DNA of 14,681 bases from Eggerthella sp. CAG:298 (GCA_000435675.1 FR895148.1:20957-35637); one strand, 5' to 3'. Shown: positions 1 through 7,193, counted from the first letter of the stretch. Notes: generated from the sequence alone by a model not told the origin. A program made the numbers and translations.

Positions 1-1494
1 ACGGCTGCTGGCATCATTGCGGCACAGTCCATTGGTGAGCCGGGTACGCAGCTTACGATGCGTACGTTCCACACCGGCGGTGTTGCAGGTGAAGACATCA
101 CGCACGGTCTTCCTCGTGTTACCGAGCTCTTCGAGGCACGCAAGCCTAAGGGTCAGGCAACGCTTGCGGAGATCGCAGGCACGCTGCAGGTCTCTGGCGA
201 CAAGAACAACAAGATCCTCACCATCCACGATCAAGAGGGCAACATCCGCGAGTATGTCGTGTCTGCGCGTGCTCAGCTGCTGCCTGGCGTGGAAGACGGC
301 TGCGAGGTCGAAGTTGGTCAGCAGCTCACCAAGGGCTCGATCAACCCGCACGACCTGCTGCGTTTGACCGATCCCAACACCACGCTGCGCTACATCGTCA
401 GCCAGGTTCAGGACGTGTACGTCTCCCAGGGCGTAGACATCAACGATAAGCACATCGAGGTCATCGCACGTCAGATGCTGCGTAAGGTTGCGGTTGTCGA
501 TCCGGGCGATTCGGATTATCTGCCGGGCCGCCAGGTCAATCGTTTCGAGTTCGAGAAGGTCGTCAACGACATGATCCTCGAAGGCAAGAACCCGCCGGTG
601 GGCCAGCCGCTGTTGCTCGGCATCACGAAGGCTTCGCTCGCTACGGATTCATTCCTTTCTGCAGCTTCCTTCCAGGAGACCACGAAGGTCCTTACCGATG
701 CAGCCATCGAAGGCAAGGTCGACACGCTGCAGGGCCTCAAGGAGAACGTCATCATCGGTAAGCCGATCCCGGCTGGTACGGGTCTGAAGCGCTACAAAGA
801 TGTCGAGATCACCTACAAGGGTGTCCCGGTCACGGCGAACGATTCCGATCGTCTGCCCGATTCCGCACCGCAGGCGCTGCGCGACATCGAAGAGCTGTTG
901 CCGCAGCCGCAGGATTGGTCGCTTGACGGTAGCGGCTACATGGATGCGGGTTCGGACTACGCGAGCTACTTCGCTTCCATCACGGCAGGCTATCGTGCGA
1001 AGAACCTCACCGACGAAGAGGCACGCCTCTACATCTATGACGATCTGGGTGTTTCGCAGCGTTGGGCTAACAAGTTCTCCGAAGCTGGCATCGAGACCGT
1101 TGCTGATCTGGTCGGCCACACCGAGGATGAGCTGTTGCGCATCGAAGGCATTGGCACGAAGGCGATCGAAGAGCTCAAGGCAGGTCTTGAGAATCATGGT
1201 CTTTCCAAGGTTATCGAAGACGACTTCTCAGCTTCGGCTGACGATATGAGCCAGTTGCTCGATATGGTCTTCTCGCCGGACGATACGGTGCTCATCGGTG
1301 GCGATAAGCCAGCTACCTTCACTAACGATGGTGAGGACATGCTCGGCGAAGCACTGCCGCCGCGTTCGTACCAGCGCAATCTTGACGAGCTCGATGAGCT
1401 GCTCAATTCCGTTTCTGACATGGGCTTCGGCGTGATCGATCCCGATACGTTGGGTGGCGGTAACTCAGCTAGCGAAAGCGATTCGGAGCAGTAA
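1..1494 (+). CDS. rpoC: RNA polymerase beta-prime subunit, C-terminal part (5' truncated), with alpha-CTD-like extension
   Basis: The reading frame is open from base 1 and ends with TAA at 1492-1494, so 497 codons of a truncated gene are visible. The fragment begins in the bridge-helix/trigger-loop region: the SIGEPGTQLTMRTFHTGG motif spans about codons 10-27. The trigger loop runs straight into RVTELFEARKPK, so the large trigger-loop insertion of gammaproteobacteria is absent. The canonical C-terminus, with IIGKPIPAGTGL and ITYKGVPV, ends near base 828. About 220 further residues follow in the same frame. They contain a helix-hairpin-helix segment at 1036-1206 that resembles the alpha-subunit CTD, and then a strongly acidic tail to the stop. 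RpoC forms the catalytic cleft of RNA polymerase together with RpoB, which should lie upstream of the window. A terminator hairpin follows directly. Identity as rpoC is certain; the role of the extension is inferred. Confidence 0.98.
   Translation, partial: TAAGIIAAQSIGEPGTQLTMRTFHTGGVAGEDITHGLPRVTELFEARKPKGQATLAEIAGTLQVSGDKNNKILTIHDQEGNIREYVVSARAQLLPGVEDGCEVEVGQQLTKGSINPHDLLRLTDPNTTLRYIVSQVQDVYVSQGVDINDKHIEVIARQMLRKVAVVDPGDSDYLPGRQVNRFEFEKVVNDMILEGKNPPVGQPLLLGITKASLATDSFLSAASFQETTKVLTDAAIEGKVDTLQGLKENVIIGKPIPAGTGLKRYKDVEITYKGVPVTANDSDRLPDSAPQALRDIEELLPQPQDWSLDGSGYMDAGSDYASYFASITAGYRAKNLTDEEARLYIYDDLGVSQRWANKFSEAGIETVADLVGHTEDELLRIEGIGTKAIEELKAGLENHGLSKVIEDDFSASADDMSQLLDMVFSPDDTVLIGGDKPATFTNDGEDMLGEALPPRSYQRNLDELDELLNSVSDMGFGVIDPDTLGGGNSASESDSEQ
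1036..1206 (+). other. alpha-CTD-like helix-hairpin-helix domain inside the RpoC extension
   Basis: This 57-codon segment aligns without gaps to residues 257-313 of the E. coli alpha subunit as recalled from memory, with about 23 identities. Matching blocks include DDL, R..AN, DLV..TE.ELL, the G.K hairpin, E.K and GLS. Residues equivalent to the alpha-CTD DNA-contact set Arg265, Asn268, Gly296, Lys298 and Glu302 are all present; Cys269 is Lys and Ser299 is Ala. Asp259 of the sigma-contact surface is kept and Glu261 is Gly. The fold assignment is well supported by sequence. DNA binding is an inference from the family. Confidence 0.8.
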
Positions 1495-1540
1495 GTTTCC
1501 CTTCGCTCAAGCGCGATTCGTCTAGACGGCATGAACATCG

Positions 1541-1574
1541 ACACGCGTCCCATCCTGGGGCGCGTGTTTCGTTT
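1541..1574 (+). terminator. Rho-independent terminator after rpoC
   Basis: ACACGCG at 1541-1547 pairs exactly with CGCGTGT at 1561-1567. The helix continues with a T-G wobble and CCC/GGG, giving an 11-bp stem closed by the loop ATCCT. The 3' side runs into TTTCGTTT. The hairpin lies 46 bases past the rpoC stop, so it probably ends the rpoB-rpoC transcript and separates it from the amidohydrolase gene. Confidence 0.85.
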
Positions 1575-1653
1575 ATGATGAAATCAACGCTTTTTCAGGG
1601 GCCTACCATAAGGCCATTCAAACAGATTCGGAAAACGAAGAGAAAGGCAGCTT

Positions 1654-2955
1654 ATGACCTCACTGCTCTTCAAAGACATCACGGTCTTGACTGAAGAAGG
1701 AAAGACCGTTCCGCATGCCTATGTGGGCGTGACAGACAGCACGATCTCGCATTTTCAGCTTACGCAGCCAGAGGACGCCTTCGATCGCGTGATCGATGGT
1801 CGCGGAAAGCTCTTGATGCCGGCACTCTACAACGCGCACGCACACGTTCCCATGACGCTCTTGCGTGGCCGCGGGGATAATCTGCCGCTCGATCGCTGGC
1901 TCAACGAAGCTATCTTCCCGTTCGAGGTGCATATCACGGAGGATGCGACCTATCACGCTACGCTGCTCGGCATTGCCGAGATGTTGCGCTTTGGCGTGGT
2001 CTCCTTCACGGATATGTACTTCTGCACCGATGCGCGAGCGCGTGCGGTGCTCGATTCGGGTGTGAAGTGCAACTTGAGCGATTGTGTGGTGTGTTCTGAG
2101 CCAGGCATGACCTACTATGATCTGCCGCTTGCCAAAGAAAATGAGCAGTGGATCGCGCAGTACCATGGTGCGGGCGATGGTCGCTTGCTCATCGACATGA
2201 GCTTGCATGCTGAATACACCTCCACGCCTGAAGTGGTGCGTACGCTAGCCGATGCTACCAAGGCGGCAGGACTGCGCATGCAGGTTCACGTGAGCGAGAC
2301 GCAAAAAGAGGTGCAGGAATGCATCGAGCGCCACGGTAAGACGCCGCCCGTTTATCTGGCTGATCTGGGGCTCTTCGATGTGCCGACCACGGCAGACCAC
2401 TGTGTGTGGCTTACCGACGAAGACCGAAGTGTGCTGGCTGAAAAGGACGTGTTCGTTGCGTGCTGTCCCGCCTCGAACGCGAAGCTCGGCAGCGGTATCG
2501 CGGATATCAAAGCCATGAAGGCGGCGGGCATCACGCTCACACTGGGCACCGATGGCGTAGCGAGCAACAACAATCACAACATGTTCCAGGATCTTTACCT
2601 GCTCGCGCTCATGCAGCGCGCGAGCGATGCGAATCCTGTCTCGCTTTCTGCTGAAGAGCTCATTACCATCGCAACGCGCAATGGTGCGCTTTCGCAGGGT
2701 CGTGTTGATTGCGGACGTATGCAGGTAGGGTCGCGCGCCGATCTGACCATGCTCGACATCGATACGCCGTGGATGCAGCCCGTTCACACGATGGCAGAGA
2801 ATCTTATCTATTCTGCACAGGGCTCTGATGTAGTTCTAACCATGGTTGATGGTACTATTCTCTATGAGAATGGCGAATATCTCACGATTGATATCGAAAA
2901 GGAGATCGCTGAAACGTGCGCGGCACGTGAGCGTATCCTTTCTGAGATGGCCTGA
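1654..2955 (+). CDS. amidohydrolase, MtaD-like (5-methylthioadenosine/S-adenosylhomocysteine deaminase family)
   Basis: A 433-residue metal-dependent hydrolase of the amidohydrolase superfamily, cytoplasmic, with no signal peptide. Family members deaminate 5'-methylthioadenosine, S-adenosylhomocysteine or related adenosyl compounds. The metal and active-site residues can be placed: the HAH motif (His62, His64), His185 in the SLHAEYTSTPE segment, His212 and Glu215 in VHVSETQKE, His249, and Asp300 in LGTDGVASNN. The segment after HAH, MTLLRGRGDNLPLDRWL, is characteristic of the MtaD/TrzA/AtzA group. Length is normal for the family. The start at 1654 is supported by AGAAAGG at 1641-1647. hisE follows 22 bp after the stop with its own strong ribosome binding site, so the two are probably co-transcribed. 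Exact substrate cannot be read from sequence; guanine deaminase or another aminohydrolase is less likely. Confidence 0.88.
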   Translation: MTSLLFKDITVLTEEGKTVPHAYVGVTDSTISHFQLTQPEDAFDRVIDGRGKLLMPALYNAHAHVPMTLLRGRGDNLPLDRWLNEAIFPFEVHITEDATYHATLLGIAEMLRFGVVSFTDMYFCTDARARAVLDSGVKCNLSDCVVCSEPGMTYYDLPLAKENEQWIAQYHGAGDGRLLIDMSLHAEYTSTPEVVRTLADATKAAGLRMQVHVSETQKEVQECIERHGKTPPVYLADLGLFDVPTTADHCVWLTDEDRSVLAEKDVFVACCPASNAKLGSGIADIKAMKAAGITLTLGTDGVASNNNHNMFQDLYLLALMQRASDANPVSLSAEELITIATRNGALSQGRVDCGRMQVGSRADLTMLDIDTPWMQPVHTMAENLIYSAQGSDVVLTMVDGTILYENGEYLTIDIEKEIAETCAARERILSEMA

Positions 2956-2977
2956 TCGCCATCTATAAGGAGCAAAC

Positions 2978-3397
2978 ATGGAAAAGACCTACTTCACCGA
3001 GGGCGAGCAGCCGGAAAGCCAGATGGGTGCCGCGCTCGAATCGCTTGCGCATACGATCCATGCGCGCAGCACGGCTGGCCCTGAAAGCTATACCTATCGG
3101 CTTCTCACAGGCAATCTTGATGACCTTTTGAAGAAGCTTGTCGAAGAGGCCCACGAGACCACGCTTGCGGCGAAGGACGTGGAGCGTGATGGTGCGCTGG
3201 CAAACGAGGTCGACCACCTGCGTTACGAAGCAGGAGATGTGGTCTATCATCTGTTGGTGCTCTTGGAGCGTTGCGGTGTTGACCTGGATGAATTCGCTGC
3301 TGAGATGAACACGCGCATGACTGAAGATGAGATCGCGCTGCGCAGTGGGGTGATTATGCTCAAGCCCGATTTCGTGAATCGCGGCAGTAACCATTAG
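2978..3397 (+). CDS. hisE: phosphoribosyl-ATP pyrophosphatase
   Basis: A 139-residue cytoplasmic protein of the all-alpha (MazG-like) NTP pyrophosphatase fold. HisE hydrolyses phosphoribosyl-ATP to phosphoribosyl-AMP in the second step of histidine synthesis. The signature is clear: SYTYRLLTGNLDDLLKKL, then LVEEAHETTLAAKD with Glu56, Glu57 and Glu60, then YEAGDVVYHLLVLL with Glu84 and Asp87, which form the metal/pyrophosphate site. About 20 residues precede the usual start of the domain and about 30 follow it. TAAGGAG lies just upstream of ATG 2978. The gene sits alone, without other his genes in view, behind an amidohydrolase and 83 bp before the glmM start. Fusion to HisI is absent. A MazG-type house-cleaning enzyme is the alternative, but the SYT..LL motif favours HisE. 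Confidence 0.9.
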   Translation: MEKTYFTEGEQPESQMGAALESLAHTIHARSTAGPESYTYRLLTGNLDDLLKKLVEEAHETTLAAKDVERDGALANEVDHLRYEAGDVVYHLLVLLERCGVDLDEFAAEMNTRMTEDEIALRSGVIMLKPDFVNRGSNH

Positions 3398-3435
3398 AAT
3401 GTTGGCCGCCTTGGATGCGGCATCGAATCATACGC

Positions 3436-3458
3436 GAGGCGCCTTCACCAGGCGCCTT
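3436..3458 (+). promoter_or_regulatory. hairpin between hisE and glmM (weak terminator or leader structure)
   Basis: AGGCGCC at 3437-3443 pairs with GGCGCCT at 3451-3457 around the loop TTCACCA, with a possible outer G-T pair. Only TTTC follows, so it is a poor intrinsic terminator. It lies directly upstream of the glmM ribosome binding site and could act as an attenuator or mRNA-stabilising leader stem. Confidence 0.5.
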
Positions 3459-3467
3459 TCAACAAAA

Positions 3468-3473
3468 GAAAGG
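3468..3473 (+). promoter_or_regulatory. ribosome binding site deciding the TTG start of glmM
   Basis: GAAAGG ends 7 bases before TTG at 3481. An in-frame ATG at 3415 would add 22 residues that are unlike GlmM and are encoded by the hairpin at 3436-3458. The conserved GlmM N-terminus AKLFGTDGVRG begins right after the TTG, so 3481 is the start. Confidence 0.8.
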
Positions 3474-3480
3474 TACTCTT

Positions 3481-4821
3481 TTGGCTAAACTTTTCGGAAC
3501 TGATGGTGTTCGCGGGGTTGCGAACACTGAACTTACCTGCGATATCGCCTTCAAACTGGGACAGGCTGCGGTCGAATTCTTGGGTAAGACCATCGTAGTG
3601 GGCAAGGATACGCGTCTTTCGGGCGATATGCTCGGCAATGCGCTTTCCGCGGGCATCATGAGTATGGGTGGCAATATGCTTGATGCGGGTATTATCCCCA
3701 CGCCAGGCGTTGCATATCTCGTGCGTGAGCTCCATGCTGAAGGGGGCATTGTCATCTCGGCTTCGCATAATCCGCCCGAGTACAACGGCATCAAGTTCTT
3801 CGACCGACAGGGCTTCAAGCTTACCGAAGAGGCCGAAGCAGAGATCGAAGCGTTCGTGTTGGCGGGTGGTGCCGATCCTGAGAGCCTTCCTTCGGGCGAC
3901 GCGGTGGGTGTAGTGCTCCCAGTTGAAGATGCATGCGATCTCTATATCCAGCATGCCATTTCATCCTTGCAGGATAAGACGCTCGACTTCTCGAAGCTTA
4001 CGATCGCGCTCGATACCGGTCACGGTGCTTCATCGCTTACGACTGCATCGGCGCTCGAGCAGTTGGGTGCCACGGTTCATGTGATCAACGACAGCTTCAA
4101 TGGAGTCGATATCAATGTTGAATGTGGCTCGACGCATCTTGAGCCCGTGAAAGAGCTACTGGCAGAAACGGGCGCTCAAATCGGCATCGCGCATGATGGC
4201 GATGCGGATCGCGTCATGTTCGTTGACGAGCTTGGCAACGAGATCGATGGCGATGTGGTTGAGACCGTTTGCGCACTCGATCTGCAGAAACGTGGTTTTC
4301 TGCGCGACGATACGGTCGTTTCGACGGTCATGTGCAACCTCGGCTTTACTAAGGCGATGGATGCAGCAGGCATTTCGGTCGTGCAAACCCAGGTGGGGGA
4401 CAAGTACGTCCTGAACGAGATGCGCAAGCTCAATGCGGTTATCGGTGGCGAACAGAGTGGGCATATGATCTTCCTCGATCATAATTCCACGGGCGACGGT
4501 CTTATCACGGCGCTTCAGTTCTTGGCAGCGTGTCTGCGTAACGATCAGCCCGTTTCAGAGACGGCGGCGCTCATGCAGCGCTTCCCGCAAGAGCTCATCA
4601 ATGTGCGCGTGGCTGATAAGCATGCAGTCTCAGAAAATGCAGTAGTAGCCAATGCGATTGCCGAAGCTGAAGCGAAGCTTGATGGTTCCGGCCGTATTCT
4701 TGTGCGCCCGAGTGGTACCGAACCGCTCGTTCGCGTGATGGTAGAAGCGGCAACTCACGAAGAAGCCCTGGGCTACGCCCAGGAGATCGCCTCGATCATC
4801 GAACGCGAACTCGGTCAATAA
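3481..4821 (+). CDS. glmM: phosphoglucosamine mutase
   Basis: GlmM interconverts glucosamine-6-phosphate and glucosamine-1-phosphate, the step before GlmU on the way to UDP-GlcNAc for peptidoglycan. Starting at TTG 3481 the protein has 446 residues, normal for the family. It opens with AKLFGTDGVRGVAN. The phosphoserine loop ISASHNP carries the catalytic serine near residue 95. The Mg-binding loop DGDADR (Asp239, Asp241, Asp243) follows, then the sugar-binding GGEQSGH motif, and the phosphate-binding RPSGTEPLVRVM motif near the C-terminus. This loop set and the length identify GlmM rather than phosphomannomutase. The stop TAA is 14 bp from the stop of the convergent MFS gene, leaving no room for a terminator. 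glmU lies about 9 kb downstream in the same window. Confidence 0.96.
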   Translation: MAKLFGTDGVRGVANTELTCDIAFKLGQAAVEFLGKTIVVGKDTRLSGDMLGNALSAGIMSMGGNMLDAGIIPTPGVAYLVRELHAEGGIVISASHNPPEYNGIKFFDRQGFKLTEEAEAEIEAFVLAGGADPESLPSGDAVGVVLPVEDACDLYIQHAISSLQDKTLDFSKLTIALDTGHGASSLTTASALEQLGATVHVINDSFNGVDINVECGSTHLEPVKELLAETGAQIGIAHDGDADRVMFVDELGNEIDGDVVETVCALDLQKRGFLRDDTVVSTVMCNLGFTKAMDAAGISVVQTQVGDKYVLNEMRKLNAVIGGEQSGHMIFLDHNSTGDGLITALQFLAACLRNDQPVSETAALMQRFPQELINVRVADKHAVSENAVVANAIAEAEAKLDGSGRILVRPSGTEPLVRVMVEAATHEEALGYAQEIASIIERELGQ

Positions 4822-4835
4822 CCATCAAATAAATA

Positions 4836-6818
4836 TCAGCGATTTTGAGCGAGAAATTGGTCGATCGCGTACTTGGTGATGTTGGAGCGATTGATGATGC
4901 CCACTATCTTATCTCCATCCAGCACCGGTGCCTTCTTCAGGTGATTATCTGAAAGCACGCGCGCTACTTCGCCCAGATCATCATCAACATTCACGCTGAT
5001 GACCTTCTTTCGCGAAAGTTCGCCGATGTTCATATTCATGGTCTCGTTGAGGGTGCGATCGAAATCCTCATTCTCGCGCTCCACGATGAACGACCAAGCG
5101 CTCTTGAACGCGGGAACCTGGTCAGCGAGACTGGCCATCACGTCGCCATCAGAGATGAAGCCAACCACTTGCAGTTTGCTATCAACCACGGGAACGCCTG
5201 ATATGCCGCGCTCCATGAAGAGCTTCATAGCATCCAGAACGGTCGAATCTTCTGGCAGGGTATAGACATCGGTCTTCATGATCTGAGCAAGCGTGTTCGC
5301 TCCAGAAACCATGCTTGCGGCGGTTGCAGCAGCTGCTTGCGCATCGCCAGCCCATGCGCCTTCTTGTGCCTGTGGCGCCACAGAAACCGGTTTCTTCGCG
5401 TTGCTTCTGATCCAGAGTGTGAGTGCAAAACCAACCAGCGCCACTACGCCGATCAATACACCCGATGCCAACATGCCTGCGCTCATCGCGTCGATCGCGC
5501 TTGCGCCAGAAGCAGCCTGACTTGCACCAACAGCAGCGTAGATGCCTACGAACACGGAAGAACCGATGCAGCCAGCGATCTGGAAGCCGGTTGACATGAC
5601 GGTCACGCCGTGCGGGTTCATCTCAGGAGAGAGCTTTGAGAGCGCATAGCTCTGAACAGGACCGATGATGAGCGCCGAGCCGCAGATGACCGGAACATAG
5701 ATGATCGCCAACAGCACAGGGTTTGCCGTTGCGATGAAGGCAGCGGTCAGTACCGAAAAGACCGCGATGCACAGAAAGCCAAGCGGCAAAAGAACGCCAG
5801 GACCTTGCTTGTCGTAGATGCGTCCTGCAAGTGGCGAGATCACGCATGAGCACAGAATCGCGGGGAACAGGATCAGTGAAGCAACCAGCGGTGGCGTACC
5901 AAGAGCCGACTGCATGAAGGTCGGGACGATGATGTTCATCGCGAAGATGGTGATAAGCGAGAGCATGTTCACCACCACGCCGACAGCAAACGGCGGAATC
6001 TTCAAAGGACGTAGGTCGATGAGCGGCTCAGCCAGCTTGCCCTGACGCACAACGAACACCACCAGGACAGCAGTGCCCACTACGATCGAAGCTACGGCGA
6101 AGACGATGTTTCCGCCGAAGATAGTCGAGATGCCATAGAGGATGCCAATGAGCGCAATGGCGATCAAGGCAACGGAAGGTGCGTCAAGCTTCGGATGCGT
6201 GAGGTGTGCGATGTCGCGCAAGATGATCGCGCCCGCCAAGAAACACAGAAGCGAGAGCCCCGCGAATACCCACAGTAGCATCGACCAGCTGAAGAATGCG
6301 AGTATCACGCCAGCAAGGATAACGCTCGACGAAGGGCCGAGCGTGGTCATCGCACCCATGATGCCTATGTAGGTGCCCAGTTTTTCACGCGGCGCGACCT
6401 CAAGCGTGATGTTCATGCCAATAGGAATGAGCATGCCAGTGCCCAGCGCCTGAACGATTCGGCCCGCCAACAGCACCGTGAAATTCGGAGCCAGTGCACC
6501 GATCACAGAGCCGATCACCAGAAGGGCAGTGGTGACGCAAAAGAGTTGGCGCGTGGGGAAGGAGCGATAGGCGAACGCGGAGACGGGAACCATGACAGCT
6601 GCGCCCAGCATGTAAGCGGTGGCCAGCCATTGTACAGTCGAGACATCGACGGAAAGGCTCTCCATAATGGGGGCGAATCCAACGTTCAAGAAGGTCTCGT
6701 TGAAGGTCGCCAAGAACGCGGCGAACGCGGCAACCACCAAGATGGTTGAAGGCTTTCGGGCGCGCTCGGTAGAAACAGTTCCGTGCGTTTGCTGCGCATT
6801 GGTTGCTTCGCTTGTCAT
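4836..6818 (-). CDS. 14-TM MFS drug:H+ antiporter (DHA2-type) fused to a C-terminal CBS-domain pair
   Basis: A 660-residue membrane protein starting at the ATG complementary to 6816-6818. Fourteen hydrophobic segments can be counted between about residues 24 and 470, as in the DHA2 (EmrB/QacA) group. Family-like motifs include LNVGFAPIMESLSVDVS, QWLATAYMLGAAVMVPVSA after TM1, and GRIVQALGTGMLIPIGMN. The motif C region is atypical: GPSSS replaces the usual GP.LGG. After an Ala-rich linker (about 477-510) come two CBS domains, about 513-570 and 598-657, with GVPVVDS..QVVGFISDGDV and KKAPVLDGDKIVGIINRSN. CBS pairs bind adenosine nucleotides or S-adenosyl compounds in other proteins. The pump would export small organic molecules with a cytoplasmic sensor attached; substrate and ligand are unknown. 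It stands alone, convergent with glmM and divergent from yebC. Confidence 0.9.
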   Translation of the reverse strand: MTSEATNAQQTHGTVSTERARKPSTILVVAAFAAFLATFNETFLNVGFAPIMESLSVDVSTVQWLATAYMLGAAVMVPVSAFAYRSFPTRQLFCVTTALLVIGSVIGALAPNFTVLLAGRIVQALGTGMLIPIGMNITLEVAPREKLGTYIGIMGAMTTLGPSSSVILAGVILAFFSWSMLLWVFAGLSLLCFLAGAIILRDIAHLTHPKLDAPSVALIAIALIGILYGISTIFGGNIVFAVASIVVGTAVLVVFVVRQGKLAEPLIDLRPLKIPPFAVGVVVNMLSLITIFAMNIIVPTFMQSALGTPPLVASLILFPAILCSCVISPLAGRIYDKQGPGVLLPLGFLCIAVFSVLTAAFIATANPVLLAIIYVPVICGSALIIGPVQSYALSKLSPEMNPHGVTVMSTGFQIAGCIGSSVFVGIYAAVGASQAASGASAIDAMSAGMLASGVLIGVVALVGFALTLWIRSNAKKPVSVAPQAQEGAWAGDAQAAAATAASMVSGANTLAQIMKTDVYTLPEDSTVLDAMKLFMERGISGVPVVDSKLQVVGFISDGDVMASLADQVPAFKSAWSFIVERENEDFDRTLNETMNMNIGELSRKKVISVNVDDDLGEVARVLSDNHLKKAPVLDGDKIVGIINRSNITKYAIDQFLAQNR

Positions 6819-6822
6819 CAAG

Positions 6823-6829
6823 CTTCCTC
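6823..6829 (-). promoter_or_regulatory. ribosome binding site deciding the start of the MFS-CBS gene
   Basis: On the minus strand GAGGAAG precedes ATG 6818 by 4 bases (or AGGA by about 6). An in-frame ATG at 6878 would add 20 residues, MLFAIGLASC and onward, without a comparable site, so 6818 is preferred. Confidence 0.7.
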
Positions 6830-7037
6830 GCTTTCCTGCAGCGCTACTGCACGAGGCTAGCCCGATCGCGAACAACACAAAAGAAGCGCCCGCATGTGCG
6901 TAGAAATGACCAAGGCGATATCTCCTGTGCCGTGATCAGATTTACGCATCGTGCAGACGCTACATGTGTCGTTTACAGTTCTCTATTCGATTGCTAAGCG
7001 ATTCTACAACGAAGCATGCTCGTTCTTGCGACCTCGA

Positions 7038-7051
7038 ATCCGTGAACGGAT
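7038..7051. repeat. dyad copy A, ATCCGTGAACGGAT
   Basis: ATCCGT and ACGGAT are exact inverted repeats around GA. As RNA it could form a 5-bp stem with a UGAA tetraloop. A second similar dyad lies 97 bp further on, and both are preceded by GCGACCT. This looks like a paired operator or a repeated RNA hairpin; no binding protein can be named. Confidence 0.45.
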
Positions 7052-7072
7052 GCAAGGAGGGATCTCGAGCGG

Positions 7073-7126
7073 ATGCGCGGGCTTGTGGCAGCGGCAAACA
7101 CGACCAGGCGCTCTTTCGCGACCTAG
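7073..7126 (+). CDS. possible 17-codon leader ORF upstream of yebC
   Basis: AAGGAGGG at 7054-7061 is the strongest Shine-Dalgarno match in the window. It lies about 11-12 bases before ATG 7073, which opens a 17-codon frame (MRGLVAAANTTRRSFAT) ending in TAG at 7124-7126. The spacing is long and the peptide matches nothing I know. It could be a leader peptide, a gene remnant or chance. Confidence 0.2.
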   Translation: MRGLVAAANTTRRSFAT

Positions 7127-7134
7127 TGCATTCA

Positions 7135-7148
7135 TTCCGTGGACGGAT
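7135..7148. repeat. dyad copy B, TTCCGTGGACGGAT
   Basis: TCCGT and ACGGA are inverted repeats around GG, nearly identical to copy A (shared core TCCGTGRACGGAT). GCGACCT lies about 20 bases upstream of it, as before copy A, where the gap is shorter. Confidence 0.45.
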
Positions 7149-7184
7149 TGCGGAGCTGTTCATACGCCGCAGGTCTGGGAGAGG

Positions 7185-7193
7185 TGGTATGAT
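7185..7193 (+). promoter_or_regulatory. candidate extended -10 promoter of yebC
   Basis: TGG followed by TATGAT at 7188-7193 fits an extended -10 element. No good -35 hexamer is seen 16-18 bp upstream. Transcription would start near 7200, about 60 bases before the yebC ATG. Confidence 0.4.

Noticed and set aside
829..1491. The rpoC extension as a separate downstream gene or a frameshift artefact
   Set aside because: The frame is continuous from the catalytic core to the stop, codon use does not change, and a terminator follows the end of the extension.
1660..2787. Minus-strand open frames of about 180 codons opposite the amidohydrolase
   Set aside because: Compositions are Arg/His-rich and shadow-like, and the plus-strand gene has full catalytic motifs.
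3415..3480. In-frame ATG at 3415 as the start of glmM
   Set aside because: It would add 22 residues unlike any GlmM, read through the hairpin at 3436-3458, and lack a ribosome binding site. TTG 3481 has one and begins the conserved N-terminus.
7027..7187. A known structured RNA (RNase P RNA, tmRNA, SRP RNA, T-box or riboswitch) upstream of yebC
   Set aside because: None of the conserved cores of these RNAs can be found; only short dyads are visible.
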